Notes: a model not told the origin generated them from the letters alone. Positions 26,966 to 36,828 are shown, numbered from the stretch's first letter. The stretch: 64,000 nt of DNA from Brumimicrobium mesophilum (GCF_003025005.1 NZ_PVSS01000005.1:124001-188000); one strand, 5' to 3'. Made by a program: numbers and translations.

Positions 26966-28228
26966 ATGGCAATGCTAGAAATGAAAGTACCAAGCCCAGG
27001 AGAATCGATTTCAGAAGTTGAGATCGCTGAATGGCTTGTTGCAGATGGAGATTACGTTGAGAAAGACCAAACTATTGCAGAAGTTGATTCTGATAAAGCA
27101 ACCTTGGAATTGCCAGCTGAAGCTGCGGGAATTATTACCCTAAAAGCAGAAGAAGGTGACACCGTAAACGTTGGACAAGTAGTTTGTTTAATTGACACCT
27201 CTGCCGAAGCTCCTGAGAAAAAGGAAGCTCCAAAAGAAGAGAAAAAAGAAGCTCCTGCTAAGGAGGTAAAAGAAGAAAAGAAAGAAACCAAGAAGGAAGA
27301 AGCTCCTGCTACTGAATCAAAAGATTCTTATGCGAAAGGAACTGCTTCGCCTGCTGCATCAAAAATTATGAAGGAGAACAATGTTTCTTCAAACAAAGTT
27401 TCTGGTACAGGTAAAGATGGTCGCATCACAAAACAAGATGTTGTTGACGCAATGGCTGCTGGTTTTAACGCTGAATCTACTTCTGGTTGGGGAGGAACTC
27501 GTGATAAGACACCGAAGAAAATGTCTATGTTACGTCGTAAAGTTGCAGAGCGTTTAGTAGCTGTAAAAAGCGAAACAGCAATGTTAACGACTTTCAACGA
27601 AGTGGACATGAAGCCAATCATGGACTTAAGAACGAAGTACAAAAAAGCATTTGCTGATCACCACGAAGTGAATTTAGGATTTATGTCGTTCTTCACAAAA
27701 GCGGTTACAGAAGCATTGAATTTGTTCCCTTCTGTGAATGCACAAATCGATGGTAAGGAAATGATTATGCACGATTATGCAGATATCGGAATTGCCGTTT
27801 CTTCTCCAAAAGGTTTAATGGTTCCTGTTGTGCGTAATGCAGAGCAAATGACCTTAGCTGAAATTGAAGCAGAAATCAAAAGATTAGCGATTAAAGCACG
27901 TGATGGTAAAATTACTCCAGACGAAATGACTGGTGGAACATTCACAATCACAAACGGAGGTGTTTTTGGTTCGATGATGTCGACACCAATTATCAACCCA
28001 CCACAATCTGCAATTCTTGGAATGCACAACATTGTTGAGCGTCCAGTAGCAATTGATGGAAAAGTTGAAATTCGTCCAATGATGTATTTAGCGCTTTCTT
28101 ATGATCACAGAATTATCGATGGAAAAGAATCTGTAAGTTTCTTAGTGAAAGTTAAGGAAATGTTGGAGAATCCGGAGAGAATGATTTTTGGTGGGAAAGA
28201 TCCTATCCAAGTTTTGTTGGGGCTATAA
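26966..28228 (+). CDS. sucB: Dihydrolipoamide succinyltransferase (E2 of 2-oxoglutarate dehydrogenase)
   Basis: Transfers the succinyl group to CoA. Domain order: one lipoyl domain with the lipoylated lysine in DSDKATLEL (~residue 44), then an Ala/Lys/Glu-rich linker (~78-118). A peripheral E3-binding domain follows ([15 protein letters not shown]...[13 protein letters not shown], ~125-155). The catalytic acyltransferase core ends in [18 protein letters not shown], holding the HxxxD active-site motif. The 420-residue length matches OdhB with a single lipoyl domain. It is co-transcribed with sucA and is followed by a strong terminator. Confidence 0.96.
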   Translation: MAMLEMKVPSPGESISEVEIAEWLVADGDYVEKDQTIAEVDSDKATLELPAEAAGIITLKAEEGDTVNVGQVVCLIDTSAEAPEKKEAPKEEKKEAPAKEVKEEKKETKKEEAPATESKDSYAKGTASPAASKIMKENNVSSNKVSGTGKDGRITKQDVVDAMAAGFNAESTSGWGGTRDKTPKKMSMLRRKVAERLVAVKSETAMLTTFNEVDMKPIMDLRTKYKKAFADHHEVNLGFMSFFTKAVTEALNLFPSVNAQIDGKEMIMHDYADIGIAVSSPKGLMVPVVRNAEQMTLAEIEAEIKRLAIKARDGKITPDEMTGGTFTITNGGVFGSMMSTPIINPPQSAILGMHNIVERPVAIDGKVEIRPMMYLALSYDHRIIDGKESVSFLVKVKEMLENPERMIFGGKDPIQVLLGL

Positions 28229-28362
28229 TTTCCGTTATCGGCGTTACTCAAAGTTTTATAAACAGACATTGACAAAAGTCAACTTACTATTATAAAAAAC
28301 TATGAGTGCCTTGCTATCGAAAATTCTACTCCACAAAATCAGAATTTAGAATATATTTAATG

Positions 28363-28394
28363 AAAAGGAATGTCGAAAGGCGTTCCTTTTTTTT
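28363..28394 (+). terminator. Rho-independent terminator of sucA-sucB
   Basis: AAAAGGAA and TTCCTTTT pair around TGTCGAAAGGCG, followed by an unbroken run of eight T in total. It lies 135 bases after the sucB stop. Confidence 0.75.
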
Positions 28395-28706
28395 GTGGTT
28401 TGGTTTTATCAAACCGCCGGAATGGTTATTTGTTCCATGGGGACCCGTTTATATGAAATGCAGAGGCGTGCGTCCGTGCAACTCTACATTGCAAATAAAC
28501 AATAAAAAAACTGAGCACTTCACTCCTATCAAACGACAATCAACTCTATCATTTTCATGAATAACTCTTTTTATTTTTAAAAAAAACCACACATAACTAA
28601 AATAATTCTCGGATTTCTAAAACATCGGCCTTCGATTTAATACAGGTTTAACATACAAATAAAGCAATGATAAATTAACTAGAACCATAAGTGAATTTTT
28701 ACTGAA

Positions 28707-28714
28707 TAGCTTTG
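28707..28714 (+). promoter_or_regulatory. TAGCTTTG promoter box of the TonB receptor locus
   Basis: Exact TAnnTTTG, 29 bases before the receptor ATG. No TTG element at the usual distance, so strength or regulation cannot be judged. Confidence 0.5.
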
Positions 28715-28743
28715 CACAAAATTAATATCAGAAACTATTTACG

Positions 28744-31542
28744 ATGATTTTCAAGAAGTTACTCATTATTTCACTGCTCTTATTTACAAGCTTAACACTA
28801 AGTGCACAAACGCACACATTAAGTGGGAAAATATTTGAAAAAGAAACAGAACAGCCTATTACAGGAGCCAAAATTATATTAACAGGGACGAATTACCGTG
28901 CAATTTCAGGCTTGGATGGTTCTTACATTATTAAGAATATTCCAAAGGGAGATTATGAATTAACTGCTTCCTTCATTAGCTATGAAAACTACAAGCAAAC
29001 AATTGAAATTTCTTCAGATACAGAAATCAAAATCTTATTGACTTCTGAAGTCACAGAAATAGAAGGAGTATCAATTATTGCCAATCGATCGATTGATTCA
29101 GAAGCTAGTGCGAGAGCAACAGAGAAAAATGCAATGAATGTATTGAACGTGATTTCGGCAAAAGAAATTGAAGTTTCACCAGACATTACCGTTGCAAATG
29201 TCGTTCAGCGTGTTTCTGGAGTTTCTTTAGAAAGAAACAACAATGGTGATGGTCAGCACGCAATTGTTCGTGGTATGGACAAACGTTATAATTATACTTT
29301 AGTGAATGGTATAAAAATTCCTAGTCCAGATCCAAGAAACCGATATATTCCTTTAGATATTTTCCCTTCTGATTTATTAGATCGTTTGGAGGTAACGAAA
29401 GCATTAACTCCAAATATGGAAGGTGATGCTTTGGGAGGTGTGATTGACATGAAAATGAAAAATGCACCCAATCATTTTACAGTAAATGCAAACATTGGTA
29501 CAGGATACAGCCAAATGTGGTTGAATAATGACTATCGTTCTTTCGACCGTTCAAACACCAACAAATTATCACCTAGAATGGACAACGGCAATGATTACAT
29601 TGCAACCATTGATGATTTCCAGGTAAACAATGTTGATTTTGAAGATGTAAGACCAGCTTTAAACCAAGTTTACAACTTAACGATTGGAAACAGATTCTTC
29701 AATAACAAATTAGGAATTCTTGTGGCAGGAAGTTACCAAAACACATTTCGTGGATCTGAAAGCATGTTTATGGACATGTTTGTAAATCAAGAAGAAAACA
29801 CACCTTACTATACACGAGTTCAAGTAAGACAATTCTCTTCCCAACAAATTCGAACAGGGGTTCACGCGAAATTAGATTATCAATTCAACAAGAACCATAA
29901 ATTAGATTTATACATGGCTGCGGTAAATCTTGATGAATTCGAAACAAGAACTAGAACGGATACAATTTTAAGTATAGGAAGAGGTCAAGGTCCTGGAACA
30001 GGTAGAATAGAAATGAGAGAACGTTCTAGGCAAACCTATCAAGGAATTTATAATGCAACATTACAAGGGACGCATAAATTCGGATCAAAAATAAAAGCCG
30101 ATTGGTCTGCAGTGGCATCATTAGCCACAAATGACGATCCTGACATGGCAGAACTACAATGGATAACGGCAATTGTAAAAGATAGTGATGGAAATTTCGT
30201 TCAAGACCCAATCATGTATGACACAGATTATACAAGAAGATGGATGAACAATACTGACCAAGATTATGCTGGATATGCCAATGTTTACTATTCACCTAAA
30301 ATTTTCGGAAAAGATCTAGAGTTAAGTGCGGGAGGAATGTCAAGATTAAAAACAAGAACAAGTAATTTTGATGAATATCTTTTCAGAACGATTCCAATAA
30401 TGCAAGAATGGTCTGGTAGTCCTTACGATGCCACTTGGGAATTATTTAATACACAAGGAACACCAACAGATCCACTAAACTACGATGTAACTGAAAATGT
30501 AATGGCAGGTTATGGAATGTTTAATCTTGATTTGAAGAAATTAAAAATTATGGGGGGAGCAAGAATCGAGTCTACATTCTTTCAATGGGAATCGCAAGCA
30601 CCACCACAAGTTGAGGGAAGAACAGGGAGAATAGAATATTTTGATGTACTTCCAAGTTTACACTTTAAATATTTACCAAACGAGAAAACAAACGTTAGAG
30701 CTTCTTACTTCTCATCTATTAGTCGCCCAAACTTTTTTGAGATCATTCCTTATGAAATCAATGAGGAAAATTTCAGAGAAAGAGGAAATCCGAACTTAAA
30801 AAGAACAAAAGCAGACAATTTTGATGTGAGGTATGAACGTTTTTCAAACCGTTTAGACAAAATAATGGTTGGTGCATTTTACAAAAACATTCAAGATCCG
30901 ATTGAGCGCTCTTTATTCATAGAGAATCAAGCGATATTCTTAAGATCAAACAACTTTGGTACAGCTACAAACTGGGGTGTTGAGTTTGATTACACAAAAT
31001 ATGTACGTGAGTTTGGAATCCGTTTCTTCTATACTTACACAAATTCTGAAATTACAACTTCAAAGATTGTTCGATTCAGAGATGATCAGGGAAATTTAAC
31101 TTCACGTGAAGAAGACCAAACAAGACCATTACAAGGTCAAAGTGCACATGTTTCTAACTTATCACTGCTTTATAAGAATCAAAAATCGGGAACTGACATT
31201 CAACTTTCAACAGTTTATACAGGAAGAAGAATAATTGGAGTATCACCATATTTAGACAATGATATTTGGCAAAGAGGATTTGTACAGATGGACTTTTCTT
31301 TCGAACAAAGAATCACACCTGGAATAGTTGCTTATGTGAAAGTCAATAACTTGCTTAACACACCGATGCAAGCAGATATAATGCTCCCAAACACTTTTAA
31401 CCCAGAGCAAGCACCATACATAGATTCCTCAAAAGATGTTTTGGTATGGGAAGATTATTATTTCCAAACCTATTTAGTAGGATTGAAATTCAGCCTGAAC
31501 CAATACAGTAAAAGAGACAAGAAAAGAAACTCAAAAAACTAG
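28744..31542 (+). CDS. TonB-dependent outer-membrane receptor with N-terminal carboxypeptidase-like domain
   Basis: 932 residues. A signal peptide (MIFKKLLIISLLLFTSLTLSAQ) precedes a CarboxypepD_reg-like/CNA-B domain (~25-100, LSGKIFEKETEQPITGAKI). The plug domain (~130-240) has IVRGMDKRYNYTLVNG and LEVTKALTPNMEGDALGG, the style of the TonB receptors first described as the Xanthomonas/Caulobacter type. The long beta-barrel ends in YFQTYLVGLKFSLNQ and a basic tail. It lacks a SusC-type signature and no susD gene follows, so a polysaccharide-type SusCD pair is unlikely. Downstream lie three lipoprotein genes in the same direction that probably work with it. The substrate is unknown. Confidence 0.9.
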   Translation: MIFKKLLIISLLLFTSLTLSAQTHTLSGKIFEKETEQPITGAKIILTGTNYRAISGLDGSYIIKNIPKGDYELTASFISYENYKQTIEISSDTEIKILLTSEVTEIEGVSIIANRSIDSEASARATEKNAMNVLNVISAKEIEVSPDITVANVVQRVSGVSLERNNNGDGQHAIVRGMDKRYNYTLVNGIKIPSPDPRNRYIPLDIFPSDLLDRLEVTKALTPNMEGDALGGVIDMKMKNAPNHFTVNANIGTGYSQMWLNNDYRSFDRSNTNKLSPRMDNGNDYIATIDDFQVNNVDFEDVRPALNQVYNLTIGNRFFNNKLGILVAGSYQNTFRGSESMFMDMFVNQEENTPYYTRVQVRQFSSQQIRTGVHAKLDYQFNKNHKLDLYMAAVNLDEFETRTRTDTILSIGRGQGPGTGRIEMRERSRQTYQGIYNATLQGTHKFGSKIKADWSAVASLATNDDPDMAELQWITAIVKDSDGNFVQDPIMYDTDYTRRWMNNTDQDYAGYANVYYSPKIFGKDLELSAGGMSRLKTRTSNFDEYLFRTIPIMQEWSGSPYDATWELFNTQGTPTDPLNYDVTENVMAGYGMFNLDLKKLKIMGGARIESTFFQWESQAPPQVEGRTGRIEYFDVLPSLHFKYLPNEKTNVRASYFSSISRPNFFEIIPYEINEENFRERGNPNLKRTKADNFDVRYERFSNRLDKIMVGAFYKNIQDPIERSLFIENQAIFLRSNNFGTATNWGVEFDYTKYVREFGIRFFYTYTNSEITTSKIVRFRDDQGNLTSREEDQTRPLQGQSAHVSNLSLLYKNQKSGTDIQLSTVYTGRRIIGVSPYLDNDIWQRGFVQMDFSFEQRITPGIVAYVKVNNLLNTPMQADIMLPNTFNPEQAPYIDSSKDVLVWEDYYFQTYLVGLKFSLNQYSKRDKKRNSKN

Positions 31543-31652
31543 TCAATAATAGTCACGTAACATTGTACTTTGAAACAAAATATACACTTAATATTTAGTT
31601 AAAAAACAAAATAAATTATACCCGCATATTTGCATTAAATAATAAAAAGAAG

Positions 31653-32990
31653 ATGAAAAAATTTATTCAGTATTTAGGAGTTTTTGGTTTTAGCGCCCTA
31701 ACTCTTATCGCATGTAAGAAAGATGAAATAGTTACAGTTGACGAAGGTGTTTTGGCAGACGTTGTTACAATCGATGAAAACACAACGAATTTAAGCGGTC
31801 CTATGAAAGGAGTTTTAAAATCTGGAACAACGTATATTTTAACTGGAGATTTAATTATTCCAGAAGGTGAAGAGATAGTAGCAGAAGAATGTGTTACGAT
31901 CATTGCACAAGGTGATGGAGGTCCAATCGGTCCAGAAATTACAGTTCATGGTTCATTAATTAGTTTAGGTACTGAGCAATGTCCAAATTTATTTTCAGTT
32001 CCTGTTAACCAAAGAACAGAAGCAAACATTTTCGCAGGACTTTGGGGAGGAATTCAATGTTCTGAAGATGCTGATTTAGTATATTTAAAATGGACAAGAA
32101 TGGAGTATTTAGGTGGTGAAGGTGGACCTGGTACACCAAGAGCTGGTAAGATCCGTTATGGTCTTTGGACATTAAGTTCAGATACGGAAATCGTTTTAGA
32201 AGACTGTCATTTCTATGGATCTAAAGATGATGTTTACCGTCCAGTTGGAGGAAAAATCAACTTAGTAAGAAACACTTTTGAATTCTGTGGAGAAACAGGT
32301 GGAGATGGACTAAACGTAAAAGCAGGAACAATTGGAAACATCGCATACAATGTATTCTACGGTTCTGCAACAAATGCTTTCAAACCTTCAAATGAAGGAG
32401 ACGGAACAGTTCAAACAAACATCATGGTTTACAACAATACAATCATTAATGGAGGTTGGAGAAGACCAGGTATGTCAAGAGGTGCTAACATTAACTTTGA
32501 AGTTGGTGCACGTGGAGGAGCTTTCAATAACATCATCGTGAACTGTAAGAGAGGAATTAGAGTTCTTGAAGATGCAGATGTTCCAAACATTTCAGTTGAT
32601 AACAACTTATACTACGCAACACACCAAGAAATGGTTGATGAATTTATTCCTACAGATGCTGAGACTTCTACGCTATCTACGTTGGGTTCAAACAACATCT
32701 ATGGTCAAATTAACGAAAACAACCCAATGTTTGCTAATTATGATGTTGACCAATTCACATACGCTCAATACGAAGCAGGTGAAGCTCAACCTACAAACAT
32801 GAATCAAAACTCCGGAGCTAACTTACGTCTACAAGCAGGTTCTCCAGCAGTAGGTGCAGGGACAACATCATTTACTCCAGTATCTGTTAACTGGGTACAT
32901 GCTACAGGTGATAGAGCTCCTTCAGTAATCCAACCAAGCATGGATTTAGGTGCATACCCAATGAACGGAAGTGGAAACAATCACTACTAA
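31653..32990 (+). CDS. Parallel beta-helix lipoprotein
   Basis: 445 residues with a lipoprotein signal (ALTLIAC, Cys21) followed by KKDEI, which resembles the K-(D/E)2 surface-export signal described for flavobacterial lipoproteins. The body reads as right-handed beta-helix coils: TYILTGDLIIPEGEEIVAEE, DTEIVLEDCHFYGSKDD, NNTIINGGW, NNIIVNCKRGIRV, then SPAVGAGT. The end DLGAYPMNG is typical of beta-helix surface proteins. No pectate-lyase or other catalytic signature is visible. It sits 110 bases after the TonB receptor and is closed by a hairpin terminator before the next gene. A surface substrate-binding role for the receptor is inferred. Confidence 0.8.
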   Translation: MKKFIQYLGVFGFSALTLIACKKDEIVTVDEGVLADVVTIDENTTNLSGPMKGVLKSGTTYILTGDLIIPEGEEIVAEECVTIIAQGDGGPIGPEITVHGSLISLGTEQCPNLFSVPVNQRTEANIFAGLWGGIQCSEDADLVYLKWTRMEYLGGEGGPGTPRAGKIRYGLWTLSSDTEIVLEDCHFYGSKDDVYRPVGGKINLVRNTFEFCGETGGDGLNVKAGTIGNIAYNVFYGSATNAFKPSNEGDGTVQTNIMVYNNTIINGGWRRPGMSRGANINFEVGARGGAFNNIIVNCKRGIRVLEDADVPNISVDNNLYYATHQEMVDEFIPTDAETSTLSTLGSNNIYGQINENNPMFANYDVDQFTYAQYEAGEAQPTNMNQNSGANLRLQAGSPAVGAGTTSFTPVSVNWVHATGDRAPSVIQPSMDLGAYPMNGSGNNHY

Positions 32991-33011
32991 TACTATTTAA
33001 CAACTTAATCA

Positions 33012-33045
33012 ATCCGAGACTAATTTCTATTGGTCTCGGATTTTT
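33012..33045 (+). terminator. Hairpin terminator between the beta-helix lipoprotein and the next gene
   Basis: ATCCGAGAC pairs with GTCTCGGAT around a 12-base loop, followed by TTTTT. The hairpin starts 22 bases after one stop codon and the T-run ends about 10 bases before the ATG at 33055, so any message for the next gene must read through it. Confidence 0.75.
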
Positions 33046-33054
33046 CACATCATT

Positions 33055-34014
33055 ATGAAAATATTCAATACATTTATTATCGTATTTCTCCTTATTATAA
33101 GTTGCACAAAGGAAGAAAGTCCCAATGCTGACACAAACATTGAAGAGAAAAGTGAATTCGTGGTTATTGATTACGATATGAATTCATTAACTATGAATCA
33201 GGAGTTTCAATTAGACGCTACACGTGGTGGAATATTAAACCATCCGACCTTAACAGAAGCGTCTGGACTGGCAGTGAGTAGATCTAATCCTTCTGCTTTA
33301 TGGTCTCACAATGACAGCGGACATCCCAACCGACTTTATGCGGTTGGCGATAAAGGTCAAAATTTAGGTTACTTTTTTATCACTGGTGCGGGATCAAGAG
33401 ATTACGAAGATATTTGTATCGGTGCAGGACCAGAAAATGGTACAAACTATATTTATTTAGCCGACATAGGTGACAATGATGCACAATATGGTTACATTGT
33501 AGTTTACAGAATCAAAGAACCAGATGCATCACAACTTGACTCTGCAGGTGTTCATTATTTGAACGTAAACGACATTGAAAGAATGGAATTTACTTATCCT
33601 GATGGCCCTCGGGACGCTGAAACAATAATGATTGATCCAACTACAAAAGATCTTTATTTTGTCTCAAAAAGAGATTATCGATCTATCGTTTATCGTGCAA
33701 GTTATCCTCAAGCAATTGGAGAAAGAACAGAGTTAGAAAAATTAGCACAACTTCCTTTCAATTGGGCCGTTGCAGGAGATATTTCGGCAGATGGTTCTCA
33801 AATTGGAATTAAGGTGAAAACTAAAATCTATTATTGGGAAAGAAACCCTCAAGAATCAATAATTGATGCTTTACAGAGACAACCCGAAACCTTACCTTAC
33901 ACTTTGGAGCCACAAGGTGAATCATTCGCTTGGACAGAAGATGGGTCAGGTTACTTCACCTTAAGTGAACAAAGTGGTACACCTCCTAATGTTTATTATT
34001 ACAGTAAAAATTAA
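33055..34014 (+). CDS. Beta-propeller-like lipoprotein
   Basis: 319 residues. The signal ends in LLIISC (lipobox, Cys17) followed by TKEES, again like the flavobacterial surface-lipoprotein motif. The body has propeller features: EASGLAVSRSNPSALWSHND, RLYAVGDKGQNLGYF, SRDYEDICIG, IYLADIGDNDAQYGYIVVYR, DAETIMIDPTTKDLYFVSKR. The DIGDN and YEDI blocks recall calcium-binding propellers of the phytase-like/SdiA-regulated type, but I cannot confirm catalysis. It starts 10 bases after the terminator hairpin and is followed 6 bases later by a second propeller-like lipoprotein. Confidence 0.7.
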   Translation: MKIFNTFIIVFLLIISCTKEESPNADTNIEEKSEFVVIDYDMNSLTMNQEFQLDATRGGILNHPTLTEASGLAVSRSNPSALWSHNDSGHPNRLYAVGDKGQNLGYFFITGAGSRDYEDICIGAGPENGTNYIYLADIGDNDAQYGYIVVYRIKEPDASQLDSAGVHYLNVNDIERMEFTYPDGPRDAETIMIDPTTKDLYFVSKRDYRSIVYRASYPQAIGERTELEKLAQLPFNWAVAGDISADGSQIGIKVKTKIYYWERNPQESIIDALQRQPETLPYTLEPQGESFAWTEDGSGYFTLSEQSGTPPNVYYYSKN

Positions 34015-34020
34015 AATACC

Positions 34021-35007
34021 ATGAGATTAAGCCAAGTGTTTGTTTTTATTCTTTCTTTGGTTTTTTGCGCTTGCAGTGAGCGTGAAATCAAAGAGAGTCG
34101 GACCACCTTAAAGCCGGTTGAAATTATCAAAGACAAGTCAATTGTTCTTCATTACACAAAAATACCCAGCTTTTCATCTGGTTCAGGAATGGCTTATCAT
34201 AATGGTTCTTTTTATGCCGTTGGTGATGATGACCCTTATCTAATTCAAGTCAACCCTTTAGGCGAAATATTAAACAAATGGCAAGCTTGGGATGCTTCAC
34301 AAGTTGAAAATGGTCGTATCAAAAAGAAAGTAAAACCAGATTTTGAATCTATTGCTTGTATTCCATTTGAGAAAGACACCTTATTACTCATTTTTGGATC
34401 AGGATCGAAATCGCCAAAACGAGATGTCATTATTTCTTTTTCTACAAGAACTGAAGAATTTAAAACCTTAGAAGGACAAAAATTCTTTCAATGGATAAGA
34501 ACAAATGCTAATTTAACTGAAGATGAAATAAACCTCGAAGGGGCTGCATTTCACAATCAAGTTCTGTATTTAATGAATCGCCACAACAATGAAATGTATA
34601 GTTTACCATTTGATGGATTTAGACATTTTATTACCACGGGTGACACTTCTCAATTTTCAGTTACAATCAACCAATTTGAGTTGCCAACACATCAAAAAGA
34701 TACCGCTCGTTTTTCTGGAGCTTCTATCTTAGCAGAACAAAATAAGTTATTATTTACTGCAACAATCGAATTAACAAGAGATTGGGTAGATGATGGAGAT
34801 ATTTTAGGGAGTTTTATGGGAGAAATTGACCTTGATAACCTGAACAACAAAAAACTTACCTGCTACCCTATTTACAACAATGATTCTATGAGATTTGAGG
34901 GGAAAATTGAAGCACTTCAAGGATTTTATTCTGAAGACGGAATAACAATCCAATTCATAACTGATGACGATAATGGAACAACAGGTTGGGGACAGGTTGA
35001 ATATTAA
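34021..35007 (+). CDS. DUF6929-like beta-propeller lipoprotein
   Basis: 328 residues with a lipoprotein-type signal (FILSLVFCACSERE). The body carries propeller-like blocks: SGSGMAYHNGSFYAVGDDDPYLIQV, DFESIACIPFEKDTLLLIFGSGS, EDEINLEGAAFHNQVLYLMNRHNN and FRHFITTG. The end is TIQFITDDDNGTTGWGQVEY. I associate this pattern with DUF6929, a Bacteroidota family of unknown function. It lies 6 bases after the previous propeller gene, so the two are co-expressed. The acidic loop residues may bind metal. Enzymatic activity is unproven. Confidence 0.65.
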   Translation: MRLSQVFVFILSLVFCACSEREIKESRTTLKPVEIIKDKSIVLHYTKIPSFSSGSGMAYHNGSFYAVGDDDPYLIQVNPLGEILNKWQAWDASQVENGRIKKKVKPDFESIACIPFEKDTLLLIFGSGSKSPKRDVIISFSTRTEEFKTLEGQKFFQWIRTNANLTEDEINLEGAAFHNQVLYLMNRHNNEMYSLPFDGFRHFITTGDTSQFSVTINQFELPTHQKDTARFSGASILAEQNKLLFTATIELTRDWVDDGDILGSFMGEIDLDNLNNKKLTCYPIYNNDSMRFEGKIEALQGFYSEDGITIQFITDDDNGTTGWGQVEY

Positions 35008-35327
35008 GATATAAGAAACTTCTATTCTAGGGAAGAAATCTACATTTCATTCTTAAATTACCCCTTCATCTCATTATTCCCCGGTGAACAATTAAGATAT
35101 TGAAGTAATTTGATGCCCGATAAGTATTTTAGCGCACATCCACCAATTGCCACAACCAACTAACAATCCAGCATTTAATTCTTTTTAATATTTGTAGAAA
35201 AATTGAATTTAGGATAATGAGATATAACTGGATTACCCCACAATTTTATACTAAACATTGGGATTAAGAAGTGAAAAAGTTTAAATATTTAACTATTTTT
35301 TTATAATTTTGAAATAAACAACTACTT
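35008..35327. other. 320-base intergenic region with a TAATTTTG promoter box
   Basis: AT-rich spacer with no obvious terminator for the lipoprotein genes. TAATTTTG at 35304-35311 (TAnnTTTG) is 16 bases before the ATG of the next gene and is its likely promoter. No RNA gene or repeat is recognisable. Confidence 0.45.
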
Positions 35328-36794
35328 ATGAAAACTACTATTCTTACGCTTTTATTCTCTATTTCTTTATGTGGATTTACTCAAGACTTGGTTGGTGAAG
35401 CAGTCTATGGCGAGGTTCAAACGGAAAACTTTGGAGAATATGTTGCGATTTCAGGTGATGGAAAAACCTTTATAGCCAATGCCCCGGGTAACCAACAAAA
35501 CGACCTCAACAGTGGTAGTGCAGCAGTTTATACAAACATTGGAAACGACTGGGTACAAGTAGGAGCTAGATTTTATGGAACTTCTTATATGGAACAATTA
35601 GGAAAACATGTTGACATCTCCAACGATGGTTCTATAATAGCTATTTCTGCGAGTAAATTGGATAATGGCTCCTCACAATCAGAAGGTGTAGTGTATGTAT
35701 ACCAGAATGTTTCAAACAATTGGGTTATGCTCGGTCAACCTATTTTAGGAAAAAGTATGGCCGACCTAGCGGGCACAAGAGTTTCATTATCCGGTGATGG
35801 TTCAACTATAGCAATAACATCTCCCGGAAGTGATGAAAATGGTTCAGCATCTGGACAAGTTAGGGTTTTCGAATTCGTTTCAAACGCATGGGTACAACTT
35901 GGACAAGATATAAATGGATATGGAATTGATGCAGCATTTGGATATGATGTCTCCATTTCCAACTCAGGGGACAGACTTGCTGCTAGTTCTATTAACAACA
36001 CTACGGGTGCTACAATGATTGGCTATGTTATGGTGTATGAAAACATCAACGGTGTATGGACTCAAATTGGTCAGACGCTAAATGGAGCAGCAAATGAAGA
36101 CAGGTTCGGCCGATCAATTGCCTTGTCCGGAAATGGAAATACACTAATTGTTGGTGCAGCTGGTTCTGACATAAATGGGAACAATTCTGGAACGACATCA
36201 ATTTTTGATTATACTTCTAACAATTGGACCTTGGTTGGTCAGGAAATTCATGGACAACAAGGTGGTGCTAGCGAGGGTTGGCGTGTATCGATTTCAGATG
36301 ATGGAAACACCATAGGAACAGGTGCTACAAGTATAAATTACTATACTGGCCAAGTTAGAGTGTTCTACAGAACCGGCAGTAATTGGACTCAATTAGGAAA
36401 TGACATGGTTGGAGATAACACTTATGACAACTTCGCATCTAATATGATTTCCGCTGATGGTACTACAATTGTAACGGGTGCATTTTTTAATGATTCCATA
36501 GGCAACAATGCAGGACAAGTTAAGGTATTTGATTTTTCAAGACTTTTAAATACAGAAAACTTGAAAAATTCTCAATCTGTTCATTTATATCCAAATCCTG
36601 CTTCTAATGAAATAAACATAAAATTGAGTACTAATGCCAATTTAGAAGAAATTATAATTTACGATGTATTAGGGCAGAAAGTAAAATCATCCAAAGAACA
36701 AAAAATAATAGTTTCTGACTTAACAAAAGGATCCTATTTTATAGACATAATAACTGATATAGCTAAAACTTCCAAAAAATTAATTATCAATTAG
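35328..36794 (+). CDS. Type IX secreted FG-GAP/WD-like repeat protein
   Basis: 488 residues. After a signal peptide (MKTTILTLLFSISLCGFTQ) there are seven or so ~50-55-residue repeats of the form [F]G..V.IS.DG.TI......, then a GxVxVY/F...NWxxxGxxxxG block. Examples are HVDISNDGSIIAISA, RVSLSGDGSTIAIT, DVSISNSGDRLAAS and SIALSGNGNTLIVGA. They predict a closed beta-propeller. The last ~75 residues (LYPNPASNEINIKL, IYDVLGQKVKSS, LTKGSYFIDI, KKLIIN) form a type A sorting domain for the Por (type IX) system. It is predicted to be surface attached. No active site can be named, so binding is inferred. Confidence 0.85.
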   Translation: MKTTILTLLFSISLCGFTQDLVGEAVYGEVQTENFGEYVAISGDGKTFIANAPGNQQNDLNSGSAAVYTNIGNDWVQVGARFYGTSYMEQLGKHVDISNDGSIIAISASKLDNGSSQSEGVVYVYQNVSNNWVMLGQPILGKSMADLAGTRVSLSGDGSTIAITSPGSDENGSASGQVRVFEFVSNAWVQLGQDINGYGIDAAFGYDVSISNSGDRLAASSINNTTGATMIGYVMVYENINGVWTQIGQTLNGAANEDRFGRSIALSGNGNTLIVGAAGSDINGNNSGTTSIFDYTSNNWTLVGQEIHGQQGGASEGWRVSISDDGNTIGTGATSINYYTGQVRVFYRTGSNWTQLGNDMVGDNTYDNFASNMISADGTTIVTGAFFNDSIGNNAGQVKVFDFSRLLNTENLKNSQSVHLYPNPASNEINIKLSTNANLEEIIIYDVLGQKVKSSKEQKIIVSDLTKGSYFIDIITDIAKTSKKLIIN

Positions 36795-36828
36795 TTTTTA
36801 GTCTTGAGCAATTGAAAATTCTTAGCGA

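Larger units (their letters stand above)
28229..28743. other. 515-base intergenic region between sucB and the TonB receptor gene
   Basis: It holds the sucAB terminator (28363-28394) and the receptor promoter box (28707-28714). The only long frame (28306-28560) crosses the terminator hairpin and looks like chance. Otherwise I see AT-rich spacer with no RNA gene or repeat. Confidence 0.5.

Noticed and set aside
28306-28560. 84-residue open frame between sucB and the TonB receptor
   Set aside because: It runs straight through the sucAB terminator hairpin and T-run, has an odd composition and lacks any family resemblance.
28744-34014. A SusC/SusD polysaccharide utilisation locus
   Set aside because: The receptor lacks SusC features, the lipoprotein after it is a beta-helix and not a helical SusD, and no glycoside hydrolase is present.
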